A DNA stretch of 64,000 nt from Novosphingobium ovatum. GTDB lineage: Bacteria > Pseudomonadota > Alphaproteobacteria > Sphingomonadales > Sphingomonadaceae. The notes under the pieces were generated by a model. That model saw nothing but the letters and a program-made list of their open reading frames with translations, searched no databases and had not been told where the DNA came from. Positions 1 to 7,191 of this stretch are shown here, piece after piece. Position numbers and translations under genes: made by a program. The stretch is from the NCBI RefSeq assembly GCF_009909235.1, contig NZ_JAAAPO010000001.1, positions 682,001 to 746,000 of the forward strand, given 5' to 3'. Within the stretch, counting starts at the first letter, position 1. Each line of letters starts with the position of its first letter.

Positions 1-98
1 TGCGGGGCGGGATGGGGGCGGTGACCAAGGGCAGATGGCCACCGCCCCACCGGCACGCGGCGCCCCGCAACAGGACCGCGCGCCGGATCTGATCAGGA

Positions 99-608
99 TC
101 AGCTGGTGATGATCGCCATGATCTCGGCATAGCGATCGATGCCGCCGACGATGAAAACGCCGTTCAGCATGTCGATCTCGACCTCGGTCGTGCCGTCGAC
201 CACGCGGCGGTAATAGTTCAGCGGCAGCTTGAACTTGTGCTCGGTGCCGTCTTTTGGCTTGGCCTTGCCAAAATCGATCTCCTGAAACCGGCCGCCCATA
301 TAGATTTCCACCGCCTGGGCGGCGCTGCCGTCATCGGATTGATAGGCCCCGACAAAGCGCAGGCGGGTGCCCTCGATGTCGGTGGTGCCGAAATTGCGGA
401 TCAGCTCGACCACATGGCCCGACATGGTGGCGCTGGCCTCCATCGCCTCCAGCCCGCGATCGACCTTTACCGGGCCGATCATGCCGCCATTGCGCATGTC
501 CTCCATGGCGATGGCCAGCTTTGGCTCCTCGAACTCGGACGCGATGCCCAGATAGGACGCGCCGTTGCCATAGATGTTCCAGTTTTTGCATTCGCGGGGC
601 AGGCCCAT
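99..608 (-). CDS. phage major tail tube protein (P2 gpFII-like)
   Basis: Major tail tube protein of a P2-like contractile-tailed prophage; rings of this protein stack into the inner tube of the tail. The 169-residue product has the family length and the family opening, with NWNIYGNG at about residues 9-16. An SD-like GAAAGGA lies about 9 nt before the ATG. It follows the sheath gene by 45 nt, the P2 order FI-FII. The next P2 genes in this direction (tail chaperone E, tape measure T, U, D) would lie beyond base 1, so the window opens inside the prophage. Bases 1-98 hold no recognisable start codon for the next gene. The family call is firm; whether the prophage is functional cannot be judged here. 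Confidence 0.93.
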   Translation of the reverse strand: MGLPRECKNWNIYGNGASYLGIASEFEEPKLAIAMEDMRNGGMIGPVKVDRGLEAMEASATMSGHVVELIRNFGTTDIEGTRLRFVGAYQSDDGSAAQAVEIYMGGRFQEIDFGKAKPKDGTEHKFKLPLNYYRRVVDGTTEVEIDMLNGVFIVGGIDRYAEIMAIITS

Positions 609-653
609 CGCGGTATCCTTTCAGCAAAGAGGGGGAGGGGACAGGCGCGCCCG

Positions 654-1814
654 TCAGGCGTTCACCGCATCGGCAAAGCCGGTGTAGAAAATGTCGGAAA
701 TGTTCAGGTTGACCGTCGGATTATCCAGCGGCGCGCAGGGGGTGAACTCGATGCGGAACTTGGGGCGGCCCGCCGCCAGCTCGGCCGAGGTGTTGGCGTC
801 CTCGTCGAAATAGACCTTGGCCCCCATGACGCGCCCGGCGGTCTTTTCCGCCTTGTAGGCCTTGTTCGCCGTCTCGAGCAGATCCTTGATCAGGGCGACG
901 GTCATCGGCTTGTCGAAATAGGGGAACACCACGGAGATCAGGATGTCCTGCAGCGCGTGCAGGGTGCGCACCGCGCTTTCGAACCGGTATTCGGTCTGAT
1001 CCGCCCCCGCGCAGGTGGTGTTGCCCCAATAGCGATAGCCGCCGCCATAGCGCACCAGCGTCACGATATCGTGGCTGTTCAGCACGCCTGCCTCGGTGCT
1101 GGGGTCCAGCAGGTCGAAATGCACGTCATGCGTCAGGCCGGTCACGCCGCTGATGGCGACGTTGCTGATCGTTTTGTGATAGCCCTGCGTCTCGTCGATC
1201 ATGGCGCGCAGGGCCAGCGCGCGGGCGGTGGCATCGCCCACAAACGTGCCGGTGTTGGGCCAGATCAGCGTCAGTTCGCGGTCGGCAAATTCATCGCGAT
1301 AGGCATTCACGGCGGCCGCATCGGCCCCGATGGCGCGGGCATATACGCGCCCGCGCAGGCGACGGGCGGCAATGGCCAGTTCGGCGGTTACCTCCTGCGT
1401 ATCCAGCCCCGGCGCGCCGATGATGCGTGGGCGCACGCCCAGAATATGTTCGGCCGCCAGCAGTGCCTGAATGCCGGTGTAGTGGTTGCCATCGGTGCCG
1501 CCGATGACATTGGCGTTGGTCGCCGCCTCGGTCTCGCCAGCAGCCACGCGCACCACCACCAGGACGGGCGTGGTGATATCGCCAATCGCCTCCAGCGTCG
1601 GGGCCAGCGTGCCGCCGGTGCCTGCATTGCCCAGCGCCGCATCGATGTCGGTGACCAGCACCGGGGTGTTGAGCGGAAAGGCCGCGTCCAGCGCCGTGGT
1701 GGCCGCGCCAGCGGCGGCCGTGGCGGTGGCGATGATGCCGATGGTCGACATCGACACGGGGCTGGTGGTGCGGGCGCTGGTGGCGCTTTCGGTCAGGGTC
1801 AGGCCGTGGGTCAT
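654..1814 (-). CDS. phage tail sheath protein (P2 gpFI-like)
   Basis: Contractile sheath subunit that surrounds the tail tube and drives injection. The 386-residue length fits P2 gpFI (about 396). The N-terminus carries the typical Ser/Thr-rich lead into the phrase GIIATA, and the C-terminal part has the conserved sheath features, including the region around RYWGNTTC at about residues 263-270. AAAGGA precedes the ATG. It sits 13 nt after gene W and 45 nt before the tube gene, so W-FI-FII look like one late transcription unit. Confidence 0.94.
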   Translation of the reverse strand: MTHGLTLTESATSARTTSPVSMSTIGIIATATAAAGAATTALDAAFPLNTPVLVTDIDAALGNAGTGGTLAPTLEAIGDITTPVLVVVRVAAGETEAATNANVIGGTDGNHYTGIQALLAAEHILGVRPRIIGAPGLDTQEVTAELAIAARRLRGRVYARAIGADAAAVNAYRDEFADRELTLIWPNTGTFVGDATARALALRAMIDETQGYHKTISNVAISGVTGLTHDVHFDLLDPSTEAGVLNSHDIVTLVRYGGGYRYWGNTTCAGADQTEYRFESAVRTLHALQDILISVVFPYFDKPMTVALIKDLLETANKAYKAEKTAGRVMGAKVYFDEDANTSAELAAGRPKFRIEFTPCAPLDNPTVNLNISDIFYTGFADAVNA

Positions 1815-1827
1815 GGGGGGCAGTCCT

Positions 1828-2193
1828 TTAGCTGGAGGCGGCAGAGCGGCGGATGGGGATGGTGAGCTGGGCCAGCTGGGTCTTGCTGGCCTGATCGGTC
1901 AGGGTGCCGGTGATCTGGATCGACAGGTTGCCAGCGGCGGGCGTGCCGCCGATCTGGACGCGGGTGAGCGTTATGCGCGGCTCCCACTGTGCGATTGCCG
2001 TGGCGGTGGCCGCGCGCATCAGCATGGCGGTGGCGGCATTGATGGGGCGGTCCATCAGTTCGACCAACAGCGAGCCATAATCGCGCAGCATCACCCGCGT
2101 GCCGATGGGCGTGGACAGGATATCGCCGATCGACTGCGCCAGATGCGCATTGCCCGACAGGGCCGTTCCGGTGGAGGCGTCCATTCCGTTCAT
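1828..2193 (-). CDS. phage baseplate assembly protein W (GPW/gp25 family)
   Basis: Baseplate wedge protein of the gpW/gp25 family. The core motif region reads IGTRVMLRDYGS, followed by a predicted helix-rich wedge domain and a terminal beta segment. Candidate starts lie at 2223, 2211, 2193 and 2184. I chose the ATG at 2193 (121 aa) because it places the upstream 19-bp dyad at the same distance (46 nt) as in front of V, J and terminase; no start has a strong SD. In P2 W sits between V and J; here it is followed directly by the sheath gene, so the baseplate genes are split into two blocks. Confidence 0.85.
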   Translation of the reverse strand: MNGMDASTGTALSGNAHLAQSIGDILSTPIGTRVMLRDYGSLLVELMDRPINAATAMLMRAATATAIAQWEPRITLTRVQIGGTPAAGNLSIQITGTLTDQASKTQLAQLTIPIRRSAASS

Positions 2194-2239
2194 GCGCGCA
2201 CCAGATGGCATTCGCGCGCGCAAGGCCAGCGGGCGGGGC

Positions 2240-2258
2240 GGTAATGGCGCGCTTTACC
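2240..2258 (-). promoter_or_regulatory. 19-bp dyad site 1, upstream of gene W
   Basis: GGTAATGGCGCGCTTTACC on the plus strand: arms GGTAAW and TTTACC around a 7-nt GC core. Identical to the copy at 14882-14900. The site centre is 56 nt before the chosen W start codon. It is probably a regulator-binding site of a late promoter, by analogy with the four activator-dependent late promoters of P2. The function is inferred; the repeat itself is directly visible. Confidence 0.7.
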
Positions 2259-2281
2259 TTTGCGCCGGTCTGGGGTGCGGG

Positions 2282-2836
2282 TCAGGCGGCGGGCGGATCG
2301 GTGGTGCCGCCCCCGCGCTGGATACCCGCGTGCCGGTGGCCCTTCAGGCTGATCCCGGCGGCGGTGACGTCTGTGTCGGCGCTCAGCGTGCCGGTGACAT
2401 GCACATTGCCGTCCAGCGTGATGGTGGCGGCGCGGATCAGGGCGGTGGCACCATCGGGCAGTTCCGCGTTCAGGGCATGGGTGGCCGGGTCATAGCTGAT
2501 GCGGGCGCCGTCCTCATACTCGGTCAGATCGCCGGTGGTTGATCCGGGCGGCGGGGCGTTGTCATTGTTCAGCCCCAGCAGCGCGACCGCGTTGCCGATC
2601 TGCCCATCGGGCGTCAGTAGCACGACCTCCTCGCCCTCGTCCGGGGGCGACCATTTGCGCGTCTTGCCCGCGCGCATGGCCAGCCAACGGATGGGCGGGG
2701 TTTCGACATCGCCATCGTCTGCATCAGGATCGCCAAACCGCACCCGGCATCGTGGCGGGTTCATCGTGACCTGTGTGACCACGCCCAACCGGATCAGCGT
2801 GGACGGGTCGAGCGGGATGTCTTCGTCGCTATCCAT
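2282..2836 (-). CDS. phage baseplate spike protein (P2 gpV-like)
   Basis: Central tail spike that pierces the outer membrane at the tip of the tube. The 184-residue protein has an N-terminal OB-fold-like region (about residues 15-100), a beta-helical stretch of short repeats such as NVHVTG and DVTAAG, and the terminal KGHRHAGIQ segment, where a HxH metal-binding tip is usual in gpV. An in-frame ATG at 2938 exists, but the start at 2836 keeps the 19-bp dyad at 2884-2902 outside the gene and at the common spacing. In P2 W follows V, as here, but J and I do not follow. Confidence 0.9.
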   Translation of the reverse strand: MDSDEDIPLDPSTLIRLGVVTQVTMNPPRCRVRFGDPDADDGDVETPPIRWLAMRAGKTRKWSPPDEGEEVVLLTPDGQIGNAVALLGLNNDNAPPPGSTTGDLTEYEDGARISYDPATHALNAELPDGATALIRAATITLDGNVHVTGTLSADTDVTAAGISLKGHRHAGIQRGGGTTDPPAA

Positions 2837-2883
2837 GGGCGCAGGCGTATCATCGGCAGGGCGCGCGCGGGGCGGGGTGGGGC

Positions 2884-2902
2884 GGTAATGGGCGGGTTTA
2901 CC
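2884..2902 (-). promoter_or_regulatory. 19-bp dyad site 2, upstream of gene V
   Basis: GGTAATGGGCGGGTTTACC on the plus strand, preceded by a run of GC-rich sequence as at the other copies. The centre lies 57 nt before the V start codon. Same family as the sites at 2240, 9643 and 14882. It separates the V gene from the low-GC insert downstream of the lysis genes, as expected if V-W start a new late transcript. Confidence 0.7.
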
Positions 2903-2965
2903 TGCTTTGAGATCCCTACCGTCCGGTAAGTTCAACATCTAATGAATTTCGTGCAATTGCCGCAA

Positions 2966-3469
2966 TCATTTGAAATTTCCGTTTTCAAATGATAAAAAAT
3001 GCATAAATAGGCGATGGTATAGCTTTAGCCTGTAAGGATTGTTGTCTTCTCTGCCTAATCCCAACATTGCGCTGTTAAAGCAGTCATTCGCAAGTGCTTT
3101 CATGTGGCCGATGCATTCGCTTTCTATGCGATAAAATCGTTCAGTCCATCGGCGTAGATCATGCTCGTTGCTTTCCGGTGTTACATGCAGCTCAAAAAGA
3201 AGCTCATTCCACTGAGATAGCCAGCGCTCATGAATAGCTGCATTGCGATCTATTTGACACACAATTTGCAGTACCCCCAAAAACGTCAGGCAAAGTGTGA
3301 TGATTTTTGCCCATAGCGTTTCGGTTCCGAAAAGGCTTGCAAATGCGCCAGCACCGCCAAAAAGCGTTGCCGCGGACATGAAAGCACTCGCCCGAGCTAA
3401 AAAGGCGGCGCGACGACGGTGATAGCGAGCGGATACTTCGGCCCAGAATTCCAAATCGTCGCGCGTCAC
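2966..3469 (-). CDS. two-TM membrane protein, SLATT-like, in prophage insert
   Basis: A 167-residue protein that is not part of the P2 structural set. The sequence shows a basic N-terminal helix (about 14-24), two hydrophobic segments (about 25-48 and 52-72), then a soluble helical domain with a conserved-looking IHERWLSQWNELLFEL stretch at about 79-94. This layout matches SLATT domains, membrane effectors proposed to act in abortive-infection type conflict systems; that assignment is by pattern only. The gene starts with GTG after AAGGA, 3 nt behind a 49-codon ORF. Base composition is clearly lower in GC than all neighbours, which suggests recent acquisition as a lysogenic-conversion (moron) gene between lysis and spike genes. 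Confidence 0.65.
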   Translation of the reverse strand: MTRDDLEFWAEVSARYHRRRAAFLARASAFMSAATLFGGAGAFASLFGTETLWAKIITLCLTFLGVLQIVCQIDRNAAIHERWLSQWNELLFELHVTPESNEHDLRRWTERFYRIESECIGHMKALANDCFNSAMLGLGREDNNPYRLKLYHRLFMHFLSFENGNFK

Positions 3470-3472
3470 GCC

Positions 3473-3622
3473 TTAATCCTTCTTTGGCTTTGGTGCAGGG
3501 CGATCGAATGATGAAATGCGCCCTGCACGATCCTGATTGTTAAATTTTTGTGTACTGTCATTTGCCATGTCATGACGGTTTTGCGAGCTCTGATCTTTGC
3601 CCTTAGAATTTTCGTCTGCCAC
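3473..3622 (-). CDS. small hydrophilic protein (49 aa) paired with SLATT-like gene
   Basis: Too short for ordinary ORF filters. It begins with GTG at 3622, preceded by AGGGG about 8 nt upstream, and ends with TAA 3 nt before the GTG of the two-TM gene, so the two are probably co-translated. The product is rich in Asp, Asn, Gln, Lys and Ser, starts VADENSKGKD and ends RPAPKPKKD, with no hydrophobic segment. I do not recognise a family. It shares the low GC of its partner and could be a regulator, sensor or antitoxin of the membrane protein; that role is only a guess from context. The 157 bases between it and the Rz1-like gene (3623-3779) hold nothing I can name. Confidence 0.5.
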   Translation of the reverse strand: MADENSKGKDQSSQNRHDMANDSTQKFNNQDRAGRISSFDRPAPKPKKD

Positions 3623-3779
3623 TTCGAATCCCCTGCTTTAGAAAGGAATACGTCAGCAGATGGAAACGCACGAGTCGAGAACGTAGCAATAGATGCACAC
3701 AAATTTGAGCAGCCGTTTACTGCCACCCCGCATTGATCCGCAGCTTGTCGAGCTGACGCACTTGGGCGGACCGCTTGGA

Positions 3780-4064
3780 CTATTCCCCCGCCACACACCC
3801 CACCAGCAACGCCCGCGCCTCGCGGAACGCGGCGCGCAGGCGCAGGTTGCTGGCGGCAAGGATGCTGGCGTCGTGGCGCGCCTCGCCCGTCAATGCCGGG
3901 CCTGCGCGGGCGGGTTCGGCCGGGATCTGGGCGCTGTCAACGCATGGTGTGGCGATCGGCACCGATACGCTGCGCGGTGGCTGGATCGCCGGGGCGCATC
4001 CGCCCAGGCCCAAAATCAGCAAAGCGCCCAGCGCCACCATCGATGCAATGTATCGCACGATCAT
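3780..4064 (-). CDS. Rz1-like outer-membrane spanin lipoprotein
   Basis: A 94-residue lipoprotein precursor: MIVRYIASMVALGAL leads to a lipobox LGGC at about residues 18-21, followed by a Pro-rich segment (PAIQPPRSV), as in Rz1 o-spanins. Its ATG overlaps the stop of the preceding Rz-like gene in an ATGA. It would span the periplasm together with that protein and fuse inner and outer membranes in the last step of lysis. An upstream in-frame ATG at 4106 is unlikely because it would bury the signal peptide. Confidence 0.75.
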   Translation of the reverse strand: MIVRYIASMVALGALLILGLGGCAPAIQPPRSVSVPIATPCVDSAQIPAEPARAGPALTGEARHDASILAASNLRLRAAFREARALLVGCVAGE

Positions 4065-4501
4065 AAATCCCCCTTTGCCGCCAGCACTTCGGGCGGGGTG
4101 GTGCATTGGTCGGTGGGTGCGGTGCCACCGCCATGGGACGGCGCGGCCTGTTCAATCCGCGCGGCCCCGGCCAACAGGCTGCGGTTGTCCTGGCGCGCGC
4201 TGGCCAGCGCCCGCGTGGCGGCATCCTTGCGCGCCTGGGCGGCGATGCGCCATCGATCGACCGCCGCGTTTTGACGGATCAGCGCATCGGTGGTGACGGT
4301 ATAGGCGCGCTGCATCCGGGCGAACGCCGCCGCCCATTGCCGATCGCGCCGGTGCGCGCCCGTGTGATCGATCACCAGCGCCAGCCCCAGCGCCACGGCG
4401 GCCAATCGCCACTGATCCGCGATCAGCCAGCGCCACACCCCGCCCAGCCCGCGCCACAGCCGCCACGCGCGCACGGCGGCCCAGATCGCGGCGGCGCTCA
4501 T
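4061..4501 (-). CDS. Rz-like inner-membrane spanin
   Basis: A 146-residue protein with one N-terminal membrane segment (about residues 25-45, WLIADQWRLAAVALGLALVI) followed by a charged helical periplasmic domain rich in Arg and Ala, as in i-spanins. It overlaps its neighbours by ATGA at both ends, with the holin-like gene upstream and the Rz1-like lipoprotein downstream, which supports a coupled lysis cassette. No direct sequence signature proves the call; topology and position do. Confidence 0.65.
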   Translation of the reverse strand: MSAAAIWAAVRAWRLWRGLGGVWRWLIADQWRLAAVALGLALVIDHTGAHRRDRQWAAAFARMQRAYTVTTDALIRQNAAVDRWRIAAQARKDAATRALASARQDNRSLLAGAARIEQAAPSHGGGTAPTDQCTTPPEVLAAKGDL

Positions 4502-4755
4502 TCGCCCGCCCCCGACTGTTCCGCCCCCGTCTGGCCCGCCCCGGTCAATTTGGGCTGATTGACCACCCGCGCCACCGCGATCGACACGGCGGCCACGATG
4601 GCAAAAATCTGGACATATTCGGGCGGCAACGCGGCGCGCACATCATCCGGGATGACTGGCCACACGATGCCGGGCAGCGCCACCAGATAGGCGATCCGCA
4701 CCGACCACGCGGCCCACAGATGCCGCGCCCAATTTTCGATCAGGGTCAAACGCAT
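4498..4755 (-). CDS. small membrane protein, possible holin or antiholin
   Basis: An 85-residue protein with two hydrophobic stretches (about 17-33 and 48-65) and a short Gln/Gly-rich hydrophilic tail. It lies between endolysin and Rz-like genes and overlaps the latter by ATGA. Size, topology and place fit a class II holin or an antiholin. A second small membrane gene sits on the other side of the endolysin, so it is not clear which of the two forms the lethal hole. Confidence 0.6.
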   Translation of the reverse strand: MRLTLIENWARHLWAAWSVRIAYLVALPGIVWPVIPDDVRAALPPEYVQIFAIVAAVSIAVARVVNQPKLTGAGQTGAEQSGAGE

Positions 4756-4764
4756 GTCGGCCTC

Positions 4765-5310
4765 CTATGCCTGACTGATGGAAACAACGCCCCCGGCGGC
4801 CACCTGATAGGGGCGGACGCTGGCGGGCTGTTGATGATAGGGCGGGCGGCGGCGGTCGATGCAGCGCCATTTGGGGATCGTTTCGATCGCCACCCGGTTG
4901 CCCTGATTGCCGCCCAGGACGTGGTATTGCTGGGCATCTTCGGCCACATACAGGCCGACATGGCCGCCACCGCCCTTGCGGCTGAACACCAGCACATCGC
5001 CCAGCGACACCCGGTCGGCGCGGGTCCCGAATTTGCTCCAGTTGCGCGCCCACAGGGGATCGGCCACCACGGGCTTGCCCGCGCGATGGGCGCACAGGGC
5101 CACGAACAGCCCGCACCACGGCACATCATCATCGGACAATCCGGCCACGTTGGCCCCGGAGGCGATCAGTTCGTCGCGCCAGCTGATGATGGTGGCGTTC
5201 GATCCATGCCCCACCACCTCGGCCACGCCCAACAGGGGCACGGCCACCGCGATCATGCGCGGGGCATCGGGCGCGGTCAGATGGGGGTATTTTTGCAGGT
5301 CATTCGGCAT
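4765..5310 (-). CDS. endolysin, NlpC/P60-like (TIGR02594 family)
   Basis: Peptidoglycan-degrading phage endolysin, 181 aa. The catalytic pattern of the cysteine-peptidase fold is visible: Cys66 in DVPWCGLFVA, His117 in GGGGHVGLYV and Asn135 in LGGNQGN. The ORF is open as far as 5487, but the ATG at 5310 gives the normal family length and overlaps the end of the preceding holin-like gene by 11 nt, typical for a lysis cassette. No signal peptide is seen, so export would depend on a holin. Confidence 0.85.
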   Translation of the reverse strand: MPNDLQKYPHLTAPDAPRMIAVAVPLLGVAEVVGHGSNATIISWRDELIASGANVAGLSDDDVPWCGLFVALCAHRAGKPVVADPLWARNWSKFGTRADRVSLGDVLVFSRKGGGGHVGLYVAEDAQQYHVLGGNQGNRVAIETIPKWRCIDRRRPPYHQQPASVRPYQVAAGGVVSISQA

Positions 5311-5515
5311 CGGGGCGGTCCTTTGGCAAAGCGCGTCCCGCCACCCACCGCTGCACGGTGTCCGTTTCGTAGATGCGAATGGCGGTCCAGATGATGGTGA
5401 GCAGCGAGGCGACGGCCGGGAACATGCTGACGATACTCCCGACCAGGGCGGTGATGCTGATGGCGTCCAGCGCGGTTTTCGCGCCATCGGACAGGTGGTC
5501 GATCAGGTGGCGCAT
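5300..5515 (-). CDS. small membrane protein, probable holin
   Basis: A 71-residue protein with a hydrophobic core at about residues 18-45 (ISITALVGSIVSMFPAVASL, then LTIIWTAIRIY) and a charged C-terminus. It is the first gene of the lysis cassette, 10 nt after the tailspike, and its end overlaps the endolysin start. Position and size suggest a holin; no family motif confirms it. Confidence 0.6.
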   Translation of the reverse strand: MRHLIDHLSDGAKTALDAISITALVGSIVSMFPAVASLLTIIWTAIRIYETDTVQRWVAGRALPKDRPDAE

Positions 5516-5525
5516 CCCGGCCCCC

Positions 5526-7169
5526 TCACGTCAGGCGCATCGTCAGGGCGCCGGTGGCGGTGTTGATGTAGGTTTGCCCCACGATCAAACCGCCGGTCGC
5601 CGCCGCCGTGTCATTGGCATAGCGGGGCGTGTCGCCCACATACCATTGCTTCAGGCGCATTTCGCCGCCGTTGATCCAGACCAGGTTGGACCCTTGCGAG
5701 TTGCTGCCTTCCAAACTGATGGTGTTGCCGGTCTTGTTCCAGATCGATGCGGTGATGTTGTTGGACGCGGTGCCCGTGCCGGTGGCGGTTTTACGGATCA
5801 CAATGCCGTAACGTAGCGAATAGGGCGAGCTGCCCCGATCCGCGATCAGCACGGCCGGGAAAACGTTGCCGCTGCTGTCCTCTAGCACCAGCCCGTCAAA
5901 TGCCTGTGGCAACGGGTGGCTTGTGGCCGTGAACGTTGCCGAATATCCGGGGGGGCCTTCGACATTGATCGCGCCGAACATGTTGTAATTCGCCACTTTC
6001 AGGTAAACCCCGGTCGTGCCGCTGTTCTGCACCTCAATCGGGCCGAACTGGTTGCGGAAAGAACCGTCCAGAAACAGTCCTTGCCCGTATGTGCTGCGGT
6101 CGCTCTGGCCGGAATACCAAGCCTTGATATTGGACACGCGGTTGTTGGCGAAGGTTGAGCCGAAATAGAACCCGCACTTGCCCGATGCGCCGCTGTCCAG
6201 ATTGCTGTAAAAGCTGTCATAGCCCAGCAATTCAAAGCCATGTCCGCCGCAATCCATCGTCCAGATGCGGTCGAAATAATTGGCCCCGCTGCCCTGCACC
6301 CGCATACCAGAGCCAGTGGTGTTCAGGATCAGCACGTCATAAACGCTGTTGCGCGGATCGCCCTTGCCAAAGCGGTTCGTGTTCGCGTGGCTAGTCCACG
6401 TTCCGGTGAAATTCAGGTCCAGCCCGATGTTCGCGCTGCCTACGTTCGCGCCATCAATGGTCAGGCTGGCGATGGTGATGTTGGCGTCATTGCCGGTGGC
6501 ATTCGCCACCACAGGGCCGGTGCTGCCCGCCTTTTGCCGCAGGACGGCGCGGCCCCGTCCGGCCCCCATCAGCACCGCGCCATTGGGCACAACAATGTTG
6601 CTGACCATGTAAACCCCGGTCGGGCTGCCATCCAGCAACAGCGGCTTGCCCGCCGTCAGCGCGGCGTTGATCGCGGCGGTGTGGTCGGTGGCGCTGTCGG
6701 GCAGGATGCCCAGCGATGACGCGGTGATGAACCCGGCACCGGCCAGCGCGGCCTCGGCCGCCTGCGCGCGGGTGGCCTCTACCCCCACCGCCGCAGCGGT
6801 AGAGGCGCTGGCGGCATCGGCGGCATCGCGCGCCGCGATCGCCGCATCGCGCGCGGTGGTGGCCACATCCCGCGCGGCCATGGCCTGATCGCGGGCGGTG
6901 GTGGTCGCATCACGCGCCGTTGCGGCGGCTGCACTGGCCACCTGCGCCGCATCGCGCGCTGCGATGGCCGCATCCAGCGCCCCCGTCGACACATCCCGCG
7001 CGGCCACGGCCTGATTGCGGGCGATGGTGGTGGTCGCCAGCGCAGGGGCGACAGCGGCGTCGACAAGGCCCGAGATGGGCGCGCGATGGGAGGCGCCATC
7101 CTTGACCAGGACAACAACCTCGTTGCCAGTCAGGCTTTCGGCGATGGGGAGATCGGTGATTTTCACCAT
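5526..7169 (-). CDS. phage tailspike/tail fibre with right-handed beta-helix
   Basis: A 547-residue receptor-binding protein. Residues about 1-35 form a head with the phrase ESLTGNEVVVLVKDG. Residues about 45-140 are an Ala/Arg/Asp-rich tract of degenerate ARDxAxxARD repeats, likely a trimeric coiled-coil stalk. From about 150 onwards the sequence has pectate-lyase-like beta-helix character (DHTAAINAALTAG, many Asn/Gly turns), the fold of depolymerising tailspikes. It sits between fibre gene H and the lysis cassette, where P2 has the fibre chaperone G; no G homologue is seen. The stalk is encoded by imperfect tandem repeats at about 6790-7035. Confidence 0.8.
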   Translation of the reverse strand: MVKITDLPIAESLTGNEVVVLVKDGASHRAPISGLVDAAVAPALATTTIARNQAVAARDVSTGALDAAIAARDAAQVASAAAATARDATTTARDQAMAARDVATTARDAAIAARDAADAASASTAAAVGVEATRAQAAEAALAGAGFITASSLGILPDSATDHTAAINAALTAGKPLLLDGSPTGVYMVSNIVVPNGAVLMGAGRGRAVLRQKAGSTGPVVANATGNDANITIASLTIDGANVGSANIGLDLNFTGTWTSHANTNRFGKGDPRNSVYDVLILNTTGSGMRVQGSGANYFDRIWTMDCGGHGFELLGYDSFYSNLDSGASGKCGFYFGSTFANNRVSNIKAWYSGQSDRSTYGQGLFLDGSFRNQFGPIEVQNSGTTGVYLKVANYNMFGAINVEGPPGYSATFTATSHPLPQAFDGLVLEDSSGNVFPAVLIADRGSSPYSLRYGIVIRKTATGTGTASNNITASIWNKTGNTISLEGSNSQGSNLVWINGGEMRLKQWYVGDTPRYANDTAAATGGLIVGQTYINTATGALTMRLT

Positions 7170-7191
7170 GGCAAGATCCTATGGCCGGGGG

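Noticed and set aside
237..1865. Long plus-strand ORF of 542 codons opposite the tail sheath and tube genes
   Set aside because: It is antisense to clear phage genes; long opposite-strand ORFs are expected at this GC content.
3548..3736. Plus-strand ORF in the low-GC insert
   Set aside because: It is antisense to the 49-codon gene, has no SD and no recognisable product.
3466..3798. 110-codon minus-strand ORF before the SLATT-like gene
   Set aside because: The product is Cys/Ser/Arg-rich without pattern and overlaps the Rz1 gene; the alternative frame at 3473-3622 has better signals.
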